From NCBI RefSeq assembly GCF_002736205.1, contig NZ_CP024091.1, positions 3,097,555 to 3,161,554 on the forward strand: 64,000 nucleotides of DNA, read 5' to 3'. The notes beneath the pieces are model-generated. The model was not told the origin of the DNA. It did not search any database and saw only the letters and a list, made by a program, of their open reading frames with translations. The stretch comes from Pedobacter ginsengisoli (GTDB taxonomy: Bacteria; Bacteroidota; Bacteroidia; Sphingobacteriales; Sphingobacteriaceae). The translations under genes and the position numbers were made by a program. Each line of letters opens with the position of its first letter. Position 1 is the first letter of the stretch. This document shows positions 26,077 to 35,556 of this stretch, in pieces.

Positions 26077-26703
26077 TTAGGATTTCTTGAACAAGATGGT
26101 TAAAATTCTTGGAATATCTGTTCTGTTATTGTCATCAAAATACTCCTCAACATCAACCAAAGTCAGTCCGTGCTTTTTACCGGCCTGAATAAAATCAGAT
26201 ATATTATGGTTAAAGCAATCTACCAGTTGTTTACCATCTTCTGTATCAAATCTGGCTTTAGTACCGGTATACTGCTTATATGGATGCAATTCACCAACAT
26301 ACACGTAACCCTCCGGGTTTAAAGATTTAGATACCTGGTTAAAAACATAATCAAGATTCTCAATATGCTCCAATATCAAACTAAAAGTTACCAGGTCGTA
26401 TAGACCATCCCTAAAGTTCCAGCGGGCAGTAATATCTGCCTGTTTAAAATCAACCCTGTTAGATGTTATTTTATCTTTTGCTCTGGCCAGCATTTGATCT
26501 GAAAGATCAACAGCCGTAATCATTGCTGCTTTTCCAATAAGCCATTCAGTATTTTTTCCTGTCCCGCAGCCAATCTCCAAAACCTTATTAAATGGAACAC
26601 GGGCAAGGCATAATTTTAGGGCCAAGCCCTCCAGATCTCTTGTTTTATTATCGTTAGTATCGTATTGTGCAGCCCAGATGTTATAAGCTTGTTTAGTATT
26701 CAT
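26077..26703 (-). CDS. Class I SAM-dependent methyltransferase
   Basis: A 208-residue soluble protein with the Rossmann-type SAM fold: motif I VLEIGCGTGKNTEWL (about 41-55), the acidic loop AVDLSDQMLARAK, motif II-like VDFKQADITARWNF, and LVTFSLILEHIENLDYVFNQ. It resembles small UbiE/COQ5-like or trans-aconitate-type enzymes. The substrate cannot be stated. It starts at ATG 26703 and is followed 9 bp later by the VOC gene, with which it is probably co-transcribed. Confidence 0.85.
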   Translation of the reverse strand: MNTKQAYNIWAAQYDTNDNKTRDLEGLALKLCLARVPFNKVLEIGCGTGKNTEWLIGKAAMITAVDLSDQMLARAKDKITSNRVDFKQADITARWNFRDGLYDLVTFSLILEHIENLDYVFNQVSKSLNPEGYVYVGELHPYKQYTGTKARFDTEDGKQLVDCFNHNISDFIQAGKKHGLTLVDVEEYFDDNNRTDIPRILTILFKKS

Positions 26704-26740
26704 AGCACAAAAATAACAAAAATCCCTCCTATTTCTTACC

Positions 26741-28327
26741 CTATTGATATTCGCTGCTGTTGAATTTTGTATCCAACCATTCGATATGCCTTGTTAGGAA
26801 ATTTTTCAGATAAGCAACTTCTCCTGCATATGATCCCGATACCTGAAGTTCTAAATACGACTGTCTTTTTAAGATATCCCATTTAATAAAATTCCTGACC
26901 TGCGAAACCGCTAGCTTTTTGGCTAGTGGGGCAGTTGCATCGGGCACCGTATTTATTTTTGCCTTCAGTTCGTTCCATCGTTCTCTTATTCTACGCCTAA
27001 AGCCTGGGTCCTCCATCAATCTTTTAAACCATATCTTAGGTTCAAATGCTGAGTTAGACATTAGCCCATTTACCTGGTCACCCAAACGATTATCGTTATT
27101 TGCCGCCTTATCAAAATCCCAAACCGGACCGACATAAATTTTATCGTCGTTACGTTTTTTAAACATATAAGTGCTTCTAAATGCATCAGGATTACCTATA
27201 ACTTCATTTACAATGTAAAAATCTACATAGCTATTTACATCAAAATACTTTCTGTAGCCATTTACCGGATCCGTAAAGTTTATCGAATATAAAGCATCCT
27301 CAAATTTCTGAAAATGATTTTTGATATAATCCTTTTGCTGCTGACTGATCTTATCTTCGTCAGGATACTTAATTACAAAAGGCATATTCTTTTGCGTCTT
27401 AAAATATACCGGCTCACCATCGGCAAATAGATCCTGCTCTATCAGGTATCCACCCGCAAGATCTGGTAAAGCTGTAGTACCATCGGGTTGCTCCTCAATA
27501 TCAACAAGCCCTTTACCTTCTTTAATCTGTTCAGTTAGCTGATAATTACCAATAAACGACCCATTTAAATATACCTCAACATATCTTGAATTTGGTGTAA
27601 AAGCACGCCCCATATTCCGGCTTAGCATAAAGGCAAGCTCATTGCGCATTAATGTTTTGTCGGCATAATTGGCTAAAAGCACCCAGTTTTTACTCTCTGC
27701 CATACCCAGCAAGCCGGCTTTCTTATCAAGCTTAATACGATAAGGCTTTTTAGGCATATCATACCAGGTCGAATTGCCTCTTCCCTTTATTTCCGTTTTA
27801 CCTTCGTAAACTACGTCTTTAAAATTGCTCACTAACTTTAAAGAACCCATAATATAGGTTTCTTTGCTGGTAATAGGAACATTATTTGTATTGATATAAA
27901 GTGCAGCTATCCCATTATCAGTAAACTTAACAAAATAGGTTTTTTTGGTATTGTCTTCGGCTACCACGCTATAGCTTACCAAATGAGTAAAGTCATTAAT
28001 TGTTGTGTCACTTTTCTGAACCACATCGCCTACCAATATCTTTGCACCATCATAAGTAAAGGAAGGTATAAGCTTACTAATGTCTGTTCCTGCAAATGCC
28101 CTGGCATATATGGTATCACCTACAATCTCGCCATCAATGTCTTTTACCAGAACACTGTTCTTCAATGCACTGAATCTAAAAATTTTTAATTGCTTGTCGC
28201 TTTTAGGTATTACCGGTGGGTCTTCATGTTTTTCATCTTTTTTACAGGAAGAAATTACAATAAGTACTGATAAGATAAACATCAATTTGCACCAGTTCTT
28301 ACCAGATTTTAAAGCTCTGCAGGTCAT
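26741..28327 (-). CDS. CotH-kinase-family lipoprotein
   Basis: A 528-residue lipoprotein (lipobox near VLIVISSC; the signal may begin at M1 or M16). About 45-150 form a β-rich domain (LKIFRFSALKNSVLVKDIDG) of the DUF5018-like type seen before CotH domains. About 160-470 match the CotH family: IKGRGNSTWYDMPKKPYRIK, NWVLLANYADKTLMRNELA, GNYQLTEQIKEG, VDFYIVNEVIGNPDA and YVGPVWDFDKAANNDN. Bacillus CotH is a protein kinase acting on spore coat proteins; Bacteroidota lipoproteins of this family sit on the cell surface and their targets are unknown. It is separated from its neighbours by 37 and 80 bp. Confidence 0.85.
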   Translation of the reverse strand: MTCRALKSGKNWCKLMFILSVLIVISSCKKDEKHEDPPVIPKSDKQLKIFRFSALKNSVLVKDIDGEIVGDTIYARAFAGTDISKLIPSFTYDGAKILVGDVVQKSDTTINDFTHLVSYSVVAEDNTKKTYFVKFTDNGIAALYINTNNVPITSKETYIMGSLKLVSNFKDVVYEGKTEIKGRGNSTWYDMPKKPYRIKLDKKAGLLGMAESKNWVLLANYADKTLMRNELAFMLSRNMGRAFTPNSRYVEVYLNGSFIGNYQLTEQIKEGKGLVDIEEQPDGTTALPDLAGGYLIEQDLFADGEPVYFKTQKNMPFVIKYPDEDKISQQQKDYIKNHFQKFEDALYSINFTDPVNGYRKYFDVNSYVDFYIVNEVIGNPDAFRSTYMFKKRNDDKIYVGPVWDFDKAANNDNRLGDQVNGLMSNSAFEPKIWFKRLMEDPGFRRRIRERWNELKAKINTVPDATAPLAKKLAVSQVRNFIKWDILKRQSYLELQVSGSYAGEVAYLKNFLTRHIEWLDTKFNSSEYQ

Positions 28328-28407
28328 AAGGTTTAGTGTATTTGGCTATTCAAGATAGGAATTATTTCCAAATACCCTCAAACGCAGAACACTTTAAAGA
28401 CTAAGCA

Positions 28408-29334
28408 TCATATTCTTATGCTCAAAATATCATGAATTGCATGTTTTGCATTTGGGAACTGAAAAATAAAGCCTGACTCAAGCAAGCGCTTAGGCGCCAC
28501 CCACCTGCTCTTTAAAACCAGTTCTGTTTCTGAGCCTATTAAAAGCATTCCTATTTCCAATAACCATTGTGGACTGGGTAATCCAAAAGGAATACCATAA
28601 GTACTCCGTATTAAACTCATTAGTTCTGTATTTTTAACTGCCTGTGGGGCAACACAATTAACAACACCAACCAGTTCTTCATTATTTATTAACCATTCTG
28701 TACATCTGGCCACATCGTACTCATGAATCCAGGAAACATACTGCTGACCATCACCCTGGCTACCACCTAAACCGAATTTAACCAAATTAAGCAGTCGAGG
28801 GAACACGCTATCATGTCTACCCAATACAATACCCATTCTTAACGCAACTTTACGTGTCAAAGGTGTTTCAGTTTCAAAAAATGAACCTTCCCATTGTTTG
28901 CACACATCTATAGAAAAACCATAGCCAATTTCTCCTGTATATTCATCTTGTTCATGATCTTCCGCATGGCGATAAATCGTTGCAGAAGTCACATTAATCC
29001 AAAGTTTTGGAGGGTTAGCCATCTCTGCTATTACTTTATTTAACAATCTCGTAGGAACTGTTCTCGAAGCAATGATCTCGTCCCTGTTCTTTTTGTTGTA
29101 ACGGCAGTTTACATTTTTCCCGCAAAGATTAATCAGCATGTCTGAACCATTAAGCGCTTCTATCCATAGCCCCTCTGTTTTTCCATCCCATAAAACTGTT
29201 TCCACATTACCTTCAACAGGTTTATTTTTTCTGCTGAGTATTATTACCTGAGTGGCAATAGTTTTATAATAGTTAGCTAAAACATTCCCCAGATAACCGT
29301 TGCCTCCGGCCAATACTATTTTTGCATATTTCAT
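28408..29334 (-). CDS. TIGR01777-type NAD(P)-dependent epimerase/SDR protein
   Basis: A 308-residue extended SDR with the nucleotide-binding GGNGYLG near the N-terminus (residues 10-16). Typical TIGR01777 (YfcH/SDR39U1) features follow: NLCGKNVNCRYNKKNRDEII, SRTVPTRLL, WINVTSATIYRHAEDHEQDE, a RMGIVLGRHDSVFPRLLNLV segment and a C-terminal RWVAPKRLLESGFIFQFP. The substrate of this family is not known. It starts 5 bp after the DCC-type gene, so the two are very likely translated from one message. Confidence 0.85.
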   Translation of the reverse strand: MKYAKIVLAGGNGYLGNVLANYYKTIATQVIILSRKNKPVEGNVETVLWDGKTEGLWIEALNGSDMLINLCGKNVNCRYNKKNRDEIIASRTVPTRLLNKVIAEMANPPKLWINVTSATIYRHAEDHEQDEYTGEIGYGFSIDVCKQWEGSFFETETPLTRKVALRMGIVLGRHDSVFPRLLNLVKFGLGGSQGDGQQYVSWIHEYDVARCTEWLINNEELVGVVNCVAPQAVKNTELMSLIRSTYGIPFGLPSPQWLLEIGMLLIGSETELVLKSRWVAPKRLLESGFIFQFPNAKHAIHDILSIRI

Positions 29335-29339
29335 ATTCT

Positions 29340-30161
29340 TTAGATAAACAAGATCAGTAAAAGAACAATTATTCTGTACAGTACCCAGGTTAAGGTAGGT
29401 ATATATCCTAACTTTAAAATGCCCATTCTTCTCAAATGTTCCAGAAACATAATACCAGCTACTCCCATAAAGTAAATGACGTAAAAAAGAGCAGGCAATA
29501 CCAGGAACTTAGCTGTTAACAATGCAGGAAGCAACAATAAAGAACCGGCAAAAGATATCGTCATCATATTACCCAGATATTCCCATTTCTTATCCCAAGC
29601 TAGAATACCCACTACGATGGCCTGAAAAACAATCTGCCCACCACAAATAAAATATTCTCTGTAAGCATCCCCGACCGGCATCAAATCTTTTAATAAACCA
29701 GCATAATGTGTAAGGATAAGGCTAGCCATGAACCAGGTAAATAATAGATACGCAATGCGATACTTCAATTTAAAGGTAGGCTGAATGGCAAAGCTGTCTT
29801 TTGTAATTTCTGCTGGTATTATTACCTTCCTGTTATAAGATACAAAGGCATACACTTTACTCATTATCCAGATAAAAGGCTTAAGAGAAAACAGTGGACC
29901 TAAAAATGGGATTGAATTTGCAAGCACTTTAAACAGGCTATGTATGCCATAACTTACCTGCCCTGTTTCAGTATCAACCAGTGCAATTTCATTAACTGCC
30001 CTTTGCTGATCCACATAAGGACAAACATTTTGAGGCATGTTCTGATAAGGTTGTGCTCCCGTAGGATCAAGCATTCCAACCTTAGTAAAACCCTTAGTAT
30101 ACAGCTTACACATAGGGCATTCCGCATCAAAAAGGATCAAATGGTTTTTTAAGCTTTTCAT
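29340..30161 (-). CDS. DCC1-like thiol-disulfide oxidoreductase (DUF393) fused to a membrane domain
   Basis: A 273-residue protein. The first 100 or so residues are DCC-like: LILFDAECPMCKLYTKGF holds the D-x-x-C-x-x-C motif, and DTETGQVSYGIHSLF with PFLGPLF fits the family. The C-terminal half carries four or five membrane spans (IAYLLFTWFMASLILTHYAG, IVFQAIVVGILAWDKK, FLVLPALFYVIYFMGVAGIM). It may carry out thiol-disulfide exchange at the inner membrane. It is followed 5 bp later by an SDR epimerase gene, and its start is preceded by a perfect 11-bp inverted repeat and an 11-bp-phased array. Confidence 0.7.
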   Translation of the reverse strand: MKSLKNHLILFDAECPMCKLYTKGFTKVGMLDPTGAQPYQNMPQNVCPYVDQQRAVNEIALVDTETGQVSYGIHSLFKVLANSIPFLGPLFSLKPFIWIMSKVYAFVSYNRKVIIPAEITKDSFAIQPTFKLKYRIAYLLFTWFMASLILTHYAGLLKDLMPVGDAYREYFICGGQIVFQAIVVGILAWDKKWEYLGNMMTISFAGSLLLLPALLTAKFLVLPALFYVIYFMGVAGIMFLEHLRRMGILKLGYIPTLTWVLYRIIVLLLILFI

Positions 30162-30183
30162 AGATCAAATGTAACAATAAATT

Positions 30184-30215
30184 ATTAAACTTTCAAAAAT
30201 TACTGAAAGTTTAAT
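30184..30215. promoter_or_regulatory. Inverted repeat just upstream of the DCC-type gene
   Basis: Perfect 11-bp arms ATTAAACTTTC (30184-30194) and GAAAGTTTAAT (30205-30215) with a 10-bp centre, ending 22 bp before the start codon at 30161. It is placed for an operator or a 5'-leader hairpin. No T-tract follows in the direction of transcription, so it is not a terminator. Confidence 0.45.
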
Positions 30216-30291
30216 ATAAAATACATTTAAAATATTTAATTATTCCAGTTTCTTATTGATGTACATCTAAAAAATTTTATTTCCAAAATAT

Positions 30292-30364
30292 TGAGAGGGT
30301 ATTAATAGGGTTCTTATAGGGAGTTAATAGGGACAAAAGCGTATCAGAACCCTAGCAACTCCTT
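30292..30364. repeat. 11-bp-phased repeat array, four direct units plus two inverted
   Basis: GGG starts at 30297, 30308, 30319 and 30330, an exact 11-bp period; the units fit T-N-A-K-AGGG-NNN (TAATAGGG twice, TTATAGGG, TGAGAGGG). On the opposite strand CTAGGGTTCT and ATAAGGAGTT (30346-30364) continue the pattern, also about 11 bp apart. Direct units followed by inverted ones is the same plan as the array at 4845. It stands 130-200 bp before the DCC-type gene. Confidence 0.7.
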
Positions 30365-30404
30365 ATCAAGACCATGAAAAAGCCTACCTGAGAAATCTTT
30401 TTAC

Positions 30405-30947
30405 TTACAATTTACCTGAAAGTTCTTTTGCTTTTTCGTAATTCGGAGTGCCTTGAGGAATTTTGGATAACCAAATTAAGGCCTCTTTTTTATTGTCTTG
30501 TTTAATATAACTCAATGCCACATAGTAGGCTGCATCGTATTTAAATGCCGACTCTCCTTCATACAATTTTTTTAGTACTGTTCTTGCCTCATGTTCCTGA
30601 GAATTCTTTATCAATGTAATTGAAAAATAGTATGACAGCAATGGATCCTGAGGGTTACTCATGTATTCTGTTTGCATTATTTTACGCGCTGCAGTGTAAT
30701 CTCCTGAGTTATATAACTCGGCAGCTTTAGTAAGCACTCCTGCACTTTCTCCACGCTCGGTTACCGACATTTGTTTACTAATAGCGAATTTGTTATACAA
30801 ACCAGAAGACCATGGTGCCCAAATAAACAAGCTTATTATTAAAACCACAGCTACACTACCCCATATGATATAAGATTTATAGTTAGCTTTTTTAATAGGA
30901 ATTTCTGCCTGCTTACCTTCTTCCGAAAAATGTATATTCTGAGTCAT
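30405..30947 (-). CDS. Membrane-anchored TPR-like protein
   Basis: A 180-residue protein with a cytoplasmic N-terminus of about 25 residues, one membrane span (YIIWGSVAVVLIISLFIWAP, about 26-45) and a C-terminal TPR-like helical part: TKAAELYNSGDYTAARKIMQ, DPLLSYYFSITLIKNSQEHE, YDAAYYVALSYIKQDNKKEA. TPR domains mediate protein contacts; the partner is unknown. It lies 35 bp after glgB on the same strand, so it may share its transcript without sharing its function. Confidence 0.7.
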   Translation of the reverse strand: MTQNIHFSEEGKQAEIPIKKANYKSYIIWGSVAVVLIISLFIWAPWSSGLYNKFAISKQMSVTERGESAGVLTKAAELYNSGDYTAARKIMQTEYMSNPQDPLLSYYFSITLIKNSQEHEARTVLKKLYEGESAFKYDAAYYVALSYIKQDNKKEALIWLSKIPQGTPNYEKAKELSGKL

Positions 30948-30982
30948 TTACGAATTATAATAAAAATACTGAAAACAAAGAT

Positions 30983-32890
30983 CTACTTGGCTTGCTTTAA
31001 AACCAATGCCCCTAAGGGTGGAATATTTAAAGAAATAGAATACTCCCTACCATGGCAGGTCTCTTGTAGAGGAAGCAATACGTCTTCATTCAACTTTCCG
31101 CTTCCAAAAAACTCTTTAGCATCTGTATTGAATATTTCTTTCCATTTGGCTTTAAATGGTAAACCTACAAGGTAGTTCTCGCGGTAAACAGGAGTAAGAT
31201 TCAGAATCACAATCAGTGTATCCTTTGCTTTTAAACCTTTTCTAATGTAAATGTAAACGGAATGCTGTGCATCATCTGCATTGATCCACTCAAAGCCTTC
31301 ATGCGAAAAGCTATGCTCATACAGAGCTGGTTCAGATTTATATAACTTATTAATAGCCCTTACGGTTTTCTGCATTCCTAAATGAGGAGGATGTTGTAGC
31401 AGGTGCCAATCTAACGAGTTCTTAAAATCCCATTCATGGGTTTGAGCAAACTCATTACCCATAAAAAGCAATTTTGTGCCCGGTTGTGTAAACATATAAG
31501 CATAAAGTACACGCAGATTGGCAAATTTTTGCCACTCATCGCCAGGCATTTTATAAATCATAGAAGATTTGCCATGCACTACCTCATCATGAGAAAAAGG
31601 CAACATAAAGTTCTCACTAAAGGCATAAGTAATGCTAAAAGTGAGTTGATGATGATGGTATTTTCGGTTAACAGGATCGTTTTTAAAGTATTTTAACGTA
31701 TCATTCATCCAGCCCATCATCCATTTCATTCCAAAACCCAGTCCGCCGGCGAATACAGGATGGGTTACTCCCGGATAAGTACTGCTTTCTTCAGCAATGG
31801 TATGTATGCCTTCAAAGGAACCATATACGGCTTCGTTAAGGTCTTTAAGAAACAATGTTGCACCAAGGTTCTCGCTACCGCCAAACTCATTTGTAGCAGC
31901 TTCTTCGGCCTTTCTGGAGAAATCAAAGTAAAGCATAGATGCTACAGCATCTACACGTAAACCATCGGCATGGAACTTATCCAACCAGTACATTGCATTA
32001 CTGATCAGGAAAGACCGCACCTCGTTTCTGTCGTAATTAAAGATGTATGATTTCCAATCGGGATGAAATCCTTTACGCATATCAGCATGCTCATACAAAT
32101 GAGTACCATCAAACTTAAAAAGTCCATGTGCATCACCTGGGAAATGCGAAGGAACCCAGTCTAATATAACACCTATATTGTTTTTATGCAGCTCCTCTAT
32201 CAGGAACATTAACTCCTGTGGGGTTCCATGTCTGGAACTTGCGGCAAAGTAACCTGTAATCTGGTATCCCCATGAAGGGTAATATGGATATTCCATGATA
32301 GGCATAAGTTCTACATGGGTAAAGCCCATATCCAGTACATAAGGCACCAGGCTTACTGCTATTTCTTTATAGGTTAATACCCTTTTGGGTTCTGATGGAT
32401 CGCGCTGCCATGAGCCGAGGTGCACTTCATAAACCGACATTGGCTTATTTAATACATTAACTTTTGGGCGCTTGTTGAGCCATGTTTTATCCTTCCAGGC
32501 GTAATCAGTATCCCAAACAATGGAAGCAGTTCTTGGTGGATGCTCCCATTTAGTAGCAAAAGGGTCACCTTTTTCTATATCGGTACCATCAAATCCTTTA
32601 ATGGCATATTTATATACTTCACCTTTACCAATGTTTGGAATAAAGCCCTCCCATATACCAGAAGAATCTAATCGTCTGTTAAGTTGGTGTGATGTTTTAT
32701 TCCATTGGTTAAAATTGCCGGTTACATTTACCGCCTGGGCATTAGGTGCCCAGACAGCAAAATAAGTTCCGTTAGTATTGTTGTGCTGTATCAGGTGTGC
32801 ACCAAATTTCTCATACAGCCTAAAATGCTTGCCTGAAATAAATAATGAGATATCAAAATCGCTAAATAAACTATAGGCAAGCACTTCCAT
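30983..32890 (-). CDS. glgB: 1,4-α-glucan branching enzyme (GH13)
   Basis: A 635-residue cytoplasmic enzyme that makes α-1,6 branches in glycogen. It has an N-terminal CBM48-like domain (TYFAVWAPNAQAVNVTGNFN), a GH13 barrel (about 150-500) and a C-terminal β-domain. Catalytic regions visible are D314 in DGLRVDAVASM (nucleophile), AEESSTYPG around 367-368 (acid/base) and FSHDEVVHGKSSM (third carboxylate), all characteristic of GlgB. Its ATG overlaps the stop of the GH31 gene by one base (TAATG), so the two are translationally coupled. No glgA, C or P is in view. Confidence 0.92.
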   Translation of the reverse strand: MEVLAYSLFSDFDISLFISGKHFRLYEKFGAHLIQHNNTNGTYFAVWAPNAQAVNVTGNFNQWNKTSHQLNRRLDSSGIWEGFIPNIGKGEVYKYAIKGFDGTDIEKGDPFATKWEHPPRTASIVWDTDYAWKDKTWLNKRPKVNVLNKPMSVYEVHLGSWQRDPSEPKRVLTYKEIAVSLVPYVLDMGFTHVELMPIMEYPYYPSWGYQITGYFAASSRHGTPQELMFLIEELHKNNIGVILDWVPSHFPGDAHGLFKFDGTHLYEHADMRKGFHPDWKSYIFNYDRNEVRSFLISNAMYWLDKFHADGLRVDAVASMLYFDFSRKAEEAATNEFGGSENLGATLFLKDLNEAVYGSFEGIHTIAEESSTYPGVTHPVFAGGLGFGMKWMMGWMNDTLKYFKNDPVNRKYHHHQLTFSITYAFSENFMLPFSHDEVVHGKSSMIYKMPGDEWQKFANLRVLYAYMFTQPGTKLLFMGNEFAQTHEWDFKNSLDWHLLQHPPHLGMQKTVRAINKLYKSEPALYEHSFSHEGFEWINADDAQHSVYIYIRKGLKAKDTLIVILNLTPVYRENYLVGLPFKAKWKEIFNTDAKEFFGSGKLNEDVLLPLQETCHGREYSISLNIPPLGALVLKQAK

Positions 32891-35346
32891 TAATTATAGA
32901 TTTTTATTGTGGTGAAATTTTTATTTGATTTAAAACGTAAGCAATTAAGCTCATCCAAAGCATAATCGGTTATTTCAATATCATCAACCGTGATCTTATT
33001 TACGTTGAATGGTAAGCCAACAATGTTATAATTGTACAACTCGTAATTAGGAGTATACAAACCGCTTCTGGTCTGCTCAATGGTTAAAGCATACTGCGTT
33101 CCTTTAACACTGAACTTTTTCTCTGAGTAAATGTCCTGCTCATAAGCAAAAGTATCGCCATGATCTTCGAACAGAAATGAGTTCACTTCATATTCAGAAA
33201 AATAAACATTCAGTAGCACTTCGTCTACATCCTTCTCGCCAACGTATTGCATTACAGGATATTCAGGTATTACTGAGCCTGCTCTTACAAACAATGGCAT
33301 ATGATCCAGAGGTGTTGCAATGCTGTGCTCACTTTCGCCTGTTAATATTTCGTGTGTCCAGAAATTATACCATTTTCCCTTCGGCAAGTAAACCATACGG
33401 GATGCTGCACCTTGCTCTAAAACCGGACAAACCAATATTTTATCGCCAAATGTGAACTCATCCTGACGGTACCCATTGCTGATGTTTTCCTGCTCAAGCA
33501 TTACCAATGGTCTTAAAATAGGGAAACCATAACGGTGATGCTCCCAGAATACGGAATACAGATAAGGAAGCAACCTGTATCTTAATTCTATATATGTTCT
33601 GTTGATACTGGTGTATGGCTCACCGAAGCTCCATGGCTCTCTTTCGGCAGTATCACCTGCAGAATGGGCACGCATAAATGGAGAGAATGTACCCAACTGT
33701 ATCCATCTTGTAAACAATTCCGGATCAGGTTCTCCGCTAAAACCGCCTATATCTGTTCCGCAGAAAGGTACACCTGAAACAGACATACGCTGACATTGGA
33801 TATTTCCAATTTTTAAATGTTCCCATGTAGCCACATTGTCGCCTGTCCACACACAACCATAGCGTTGCATACCAGAATACCCTGCACGGGTAATGGTAAA
33901 CGGACGCTTATTGCGCATTAGCTTTTTCAGTCCGTCGTAAGTTGAGCGAACCATCTGCATGCCATAAACATTATGGGCTTTGCGGTGCGAGCCTCTGTAA
34001 CCATCATAATTGTGGCGTACATCGTTAGGGAATGTACCAGAGCCAAATACTGCAGGCTCATTCATATCATTCCATACTCCGGCGACACCAATATCTACAA
34101 GTTCTTTGTACAAGTTACCCCACCACTCTCTAACGGTTGGATTGGTAAAATCTGGGAACTGACACCGGCCAGGCCAAACATGTCCTTCCATGAAATAGTC
34201 GTCACTACGGCGGCAGAAGTAATTGTTTTCTTTACCTTCTTTAAATACCCAATAGTTGTCATCAACCTTGATACCCGGATCTATCATTACAACAGTTTTG
34301 AAACCATCGTTAGCAAGTTCCTTAATCATTCTTTTCGGATCTGGGAAATGGCTTTTGTTCCAGGTAAAACAACGATAGCCGTCCATATAATCAATATCCA
34401 GATAAATGGCATCGCAAGGGATGTTACGTGATCTGAACCCATCCGCTATTTCCTTAACCTTTTTTTCAGGGTAATAGCTCCACCTGCACTGGTGATAACC
34501 TAAGGCCCATTTTGGAGGCATTGGATGGGTTCCCGTTAAGGTCTGGTATCTTTTTACCACGTCCATCATATGCGGCCCGTGGATGTAGTAATATTGCAAT
34601 TCGCCGCCATCTGCCCAGAAGCTGGTTTTCGAGTTGTCTTCTCTTCCAAAATCAAAGTAAGAACGGAAAGTATTATCGAAGAAAATCCCATATGCAGCCT
34701 GTTCATTTACGCCAACGTAAAAAGGAATGGTGCGGTATAAAGGATCCTGATCCCATCCAAATGAGTATGCATCGGTATTCCAGTTTTGAAAATGACGCCC
34801 TCTAAGGTTCATGTTTCCTGATTTATCTCCGAGACCATAGAAGTTCTCTTCTGCTCCGCATTTTTTAGTGGCATAAACATAGTAACCACCAAACTCTATG
34901 TTTTCTTCCCAGTGCATAGGTGTAGCATCCTCACTCATCACCTTATGATTCAGGTTATCAGTAAATGAGATATGAAAATCGTCTTTTTTCACCTTACAGG
35001 TAACGGTATTGGTTGATATTGCGTAATGGTCCTGAAGCTCTTCGAACTTAAATGTGGTAACTTTCTGATCAACCACCGGAACGGCATAAGAGAAATCATC
35101 CAGAAAAACACCATGAGGCGCAAGTCTAACTCTAATAATCTCGTCGCTTACTACTCTTATTTCCACTTTTGCATCGCCATCGGCAAAGAAAAACTTGTTT
35201 CCTGCGGTAGTAACACTTTGTACAGGGCTAAGGTATTTTTTAACTATGGGTTTTATATCCGTTACCGGATTGTTTAAGTGCTGTATCGGTGCATCAACAG
35301 TTTCCTTAGTAATTATATTGTTTATTAATTCTTTATTTTCTTCCAT
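32890..35346 (-). CDS. Cytoplasmic GH31 α-glucosidase-family enzyme
   Basis: An 818-residue protein from ATG 35346; the frame is open 26 codons further upstream, but MEENKELINNIITKET is the better start. It has a galactose-mutarotase-like N-terminal β-domain, a GH31 barrel with the nucleophile D427 in VWNDMNEPAVF, the GYHQCRWSYYPEKKV motif, and an acid/base region near MRAHSAGDTAEREPW, then C-terminal β-domains. There is no signal peptide, so it acts on cytoplasmic α-glucans or maltooligosaccharides. The TAATG overlap with glgB suggests a shared role in glycogen or starch turnover. It could instead prefer other α-linkages; GH31 is diverse. Confidence 0.88.
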   Translation of the reverse strand: MEENKELINNIITKETVDAPIQHLNNPVTDIKPIVKKYLSPVQSVTTAGNKFFFADGDAKVEIRVVSDEIIRVRLAPHGVFLDDFSYAVPVVDQKVTTFKFEELQDHYAISTNTVTCKVKKDDFHISFTDNLNHKVMSEDATPMHWEENIEFGGYYVYATKKCGAEENFYGLGDKSGNMNLRGRHFQNWNTDAYSFGWDQDPLYRTIPFYVGVNEQAAYGIFFDNTFRSYFDFGREDNSKTSFWADGGELQYYYIHGPHMMDVVKRYQTLTGTHPMPPKWALGYHQCRWSYYPEKKVKEIADGFRSRNIPCDAIYLDIDYMDGYRCFTWNKSHFPDPKRMIKELANDGFKTVVMIDPGIKVDDNYWVFKEGKENNYFCRRSDDYFMEGHVWPGRCQFPDFTNPTVREWWGNLYKELVDIGVAGVWNDMNEPAVFGSGTFPNDVRHNYDGYRGSHRKAHNVYGMQMVRSTYDGLKKLMRNKRPFTITRAGYSGMQRYGCVWTGDNVATWEHLKIGNIQCQRMSVSGVPFCGTDIGGFSGEPDPELFTRWIQLGTFSPFMRAHSAGDTAEREPWSFGEPYTSINRTYIELRYRLLPYLYSVFWEHHRYGFPILRPLVMLEQENISNGYRQDEFTFGDKILVCPVLEQGAASRMVYLPKGKWYNFWTHEILTGESEHSIATPLDHMPLFVRAGSVIPEYPVMQYVGEKDVDEVLLNVYFSEYEVNSFLFEDHGDTFAYEQDIYSEKKFSVKGTQYALTIEQTRSGLYTPNYELYNYNIVGLPFNVNKITVDDIEITDYALDELNCLRFKSNKNFTTIKIYN

Positions 35347-35483
35347 GAAAAATCGCTTTAGTAAAAATTCTCTCCCCTGTTGATCATGTAGCGTATTGCA
35401 TAACAGATCGTGTATTTTATACAACTAAAGTGTTAAAATTTCTATTAAAACCAAAGGATTATTATCATATAAAAATATACTTA

Positions 35484-35520
35484 TTAAAAAAAGCGCCTGT
35501 ATTGATACAAGCGCTTTATA
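35484..35520 (-). terminator. Rho-independent terminator after the TonB receptor
   Basis: On the minus strand AAAGCGCTTGTAT pairs with ATACAGGCGCTTT (35490-35517, one mismatch), followed by a T-run (rc of 35484-35490). It lies 37 bp after the receptor stop codon at 35557. Confidence 0.8.
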
Positions 35521-35556
35521 AAACTAATTAAATGAGTGGAGTTTTATTAATTTATT

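Noticed and set aside
33973..34431. 152-codon plus-strand frame
   Set aside because: Antisense shadow of the GH31 catalytic domain.
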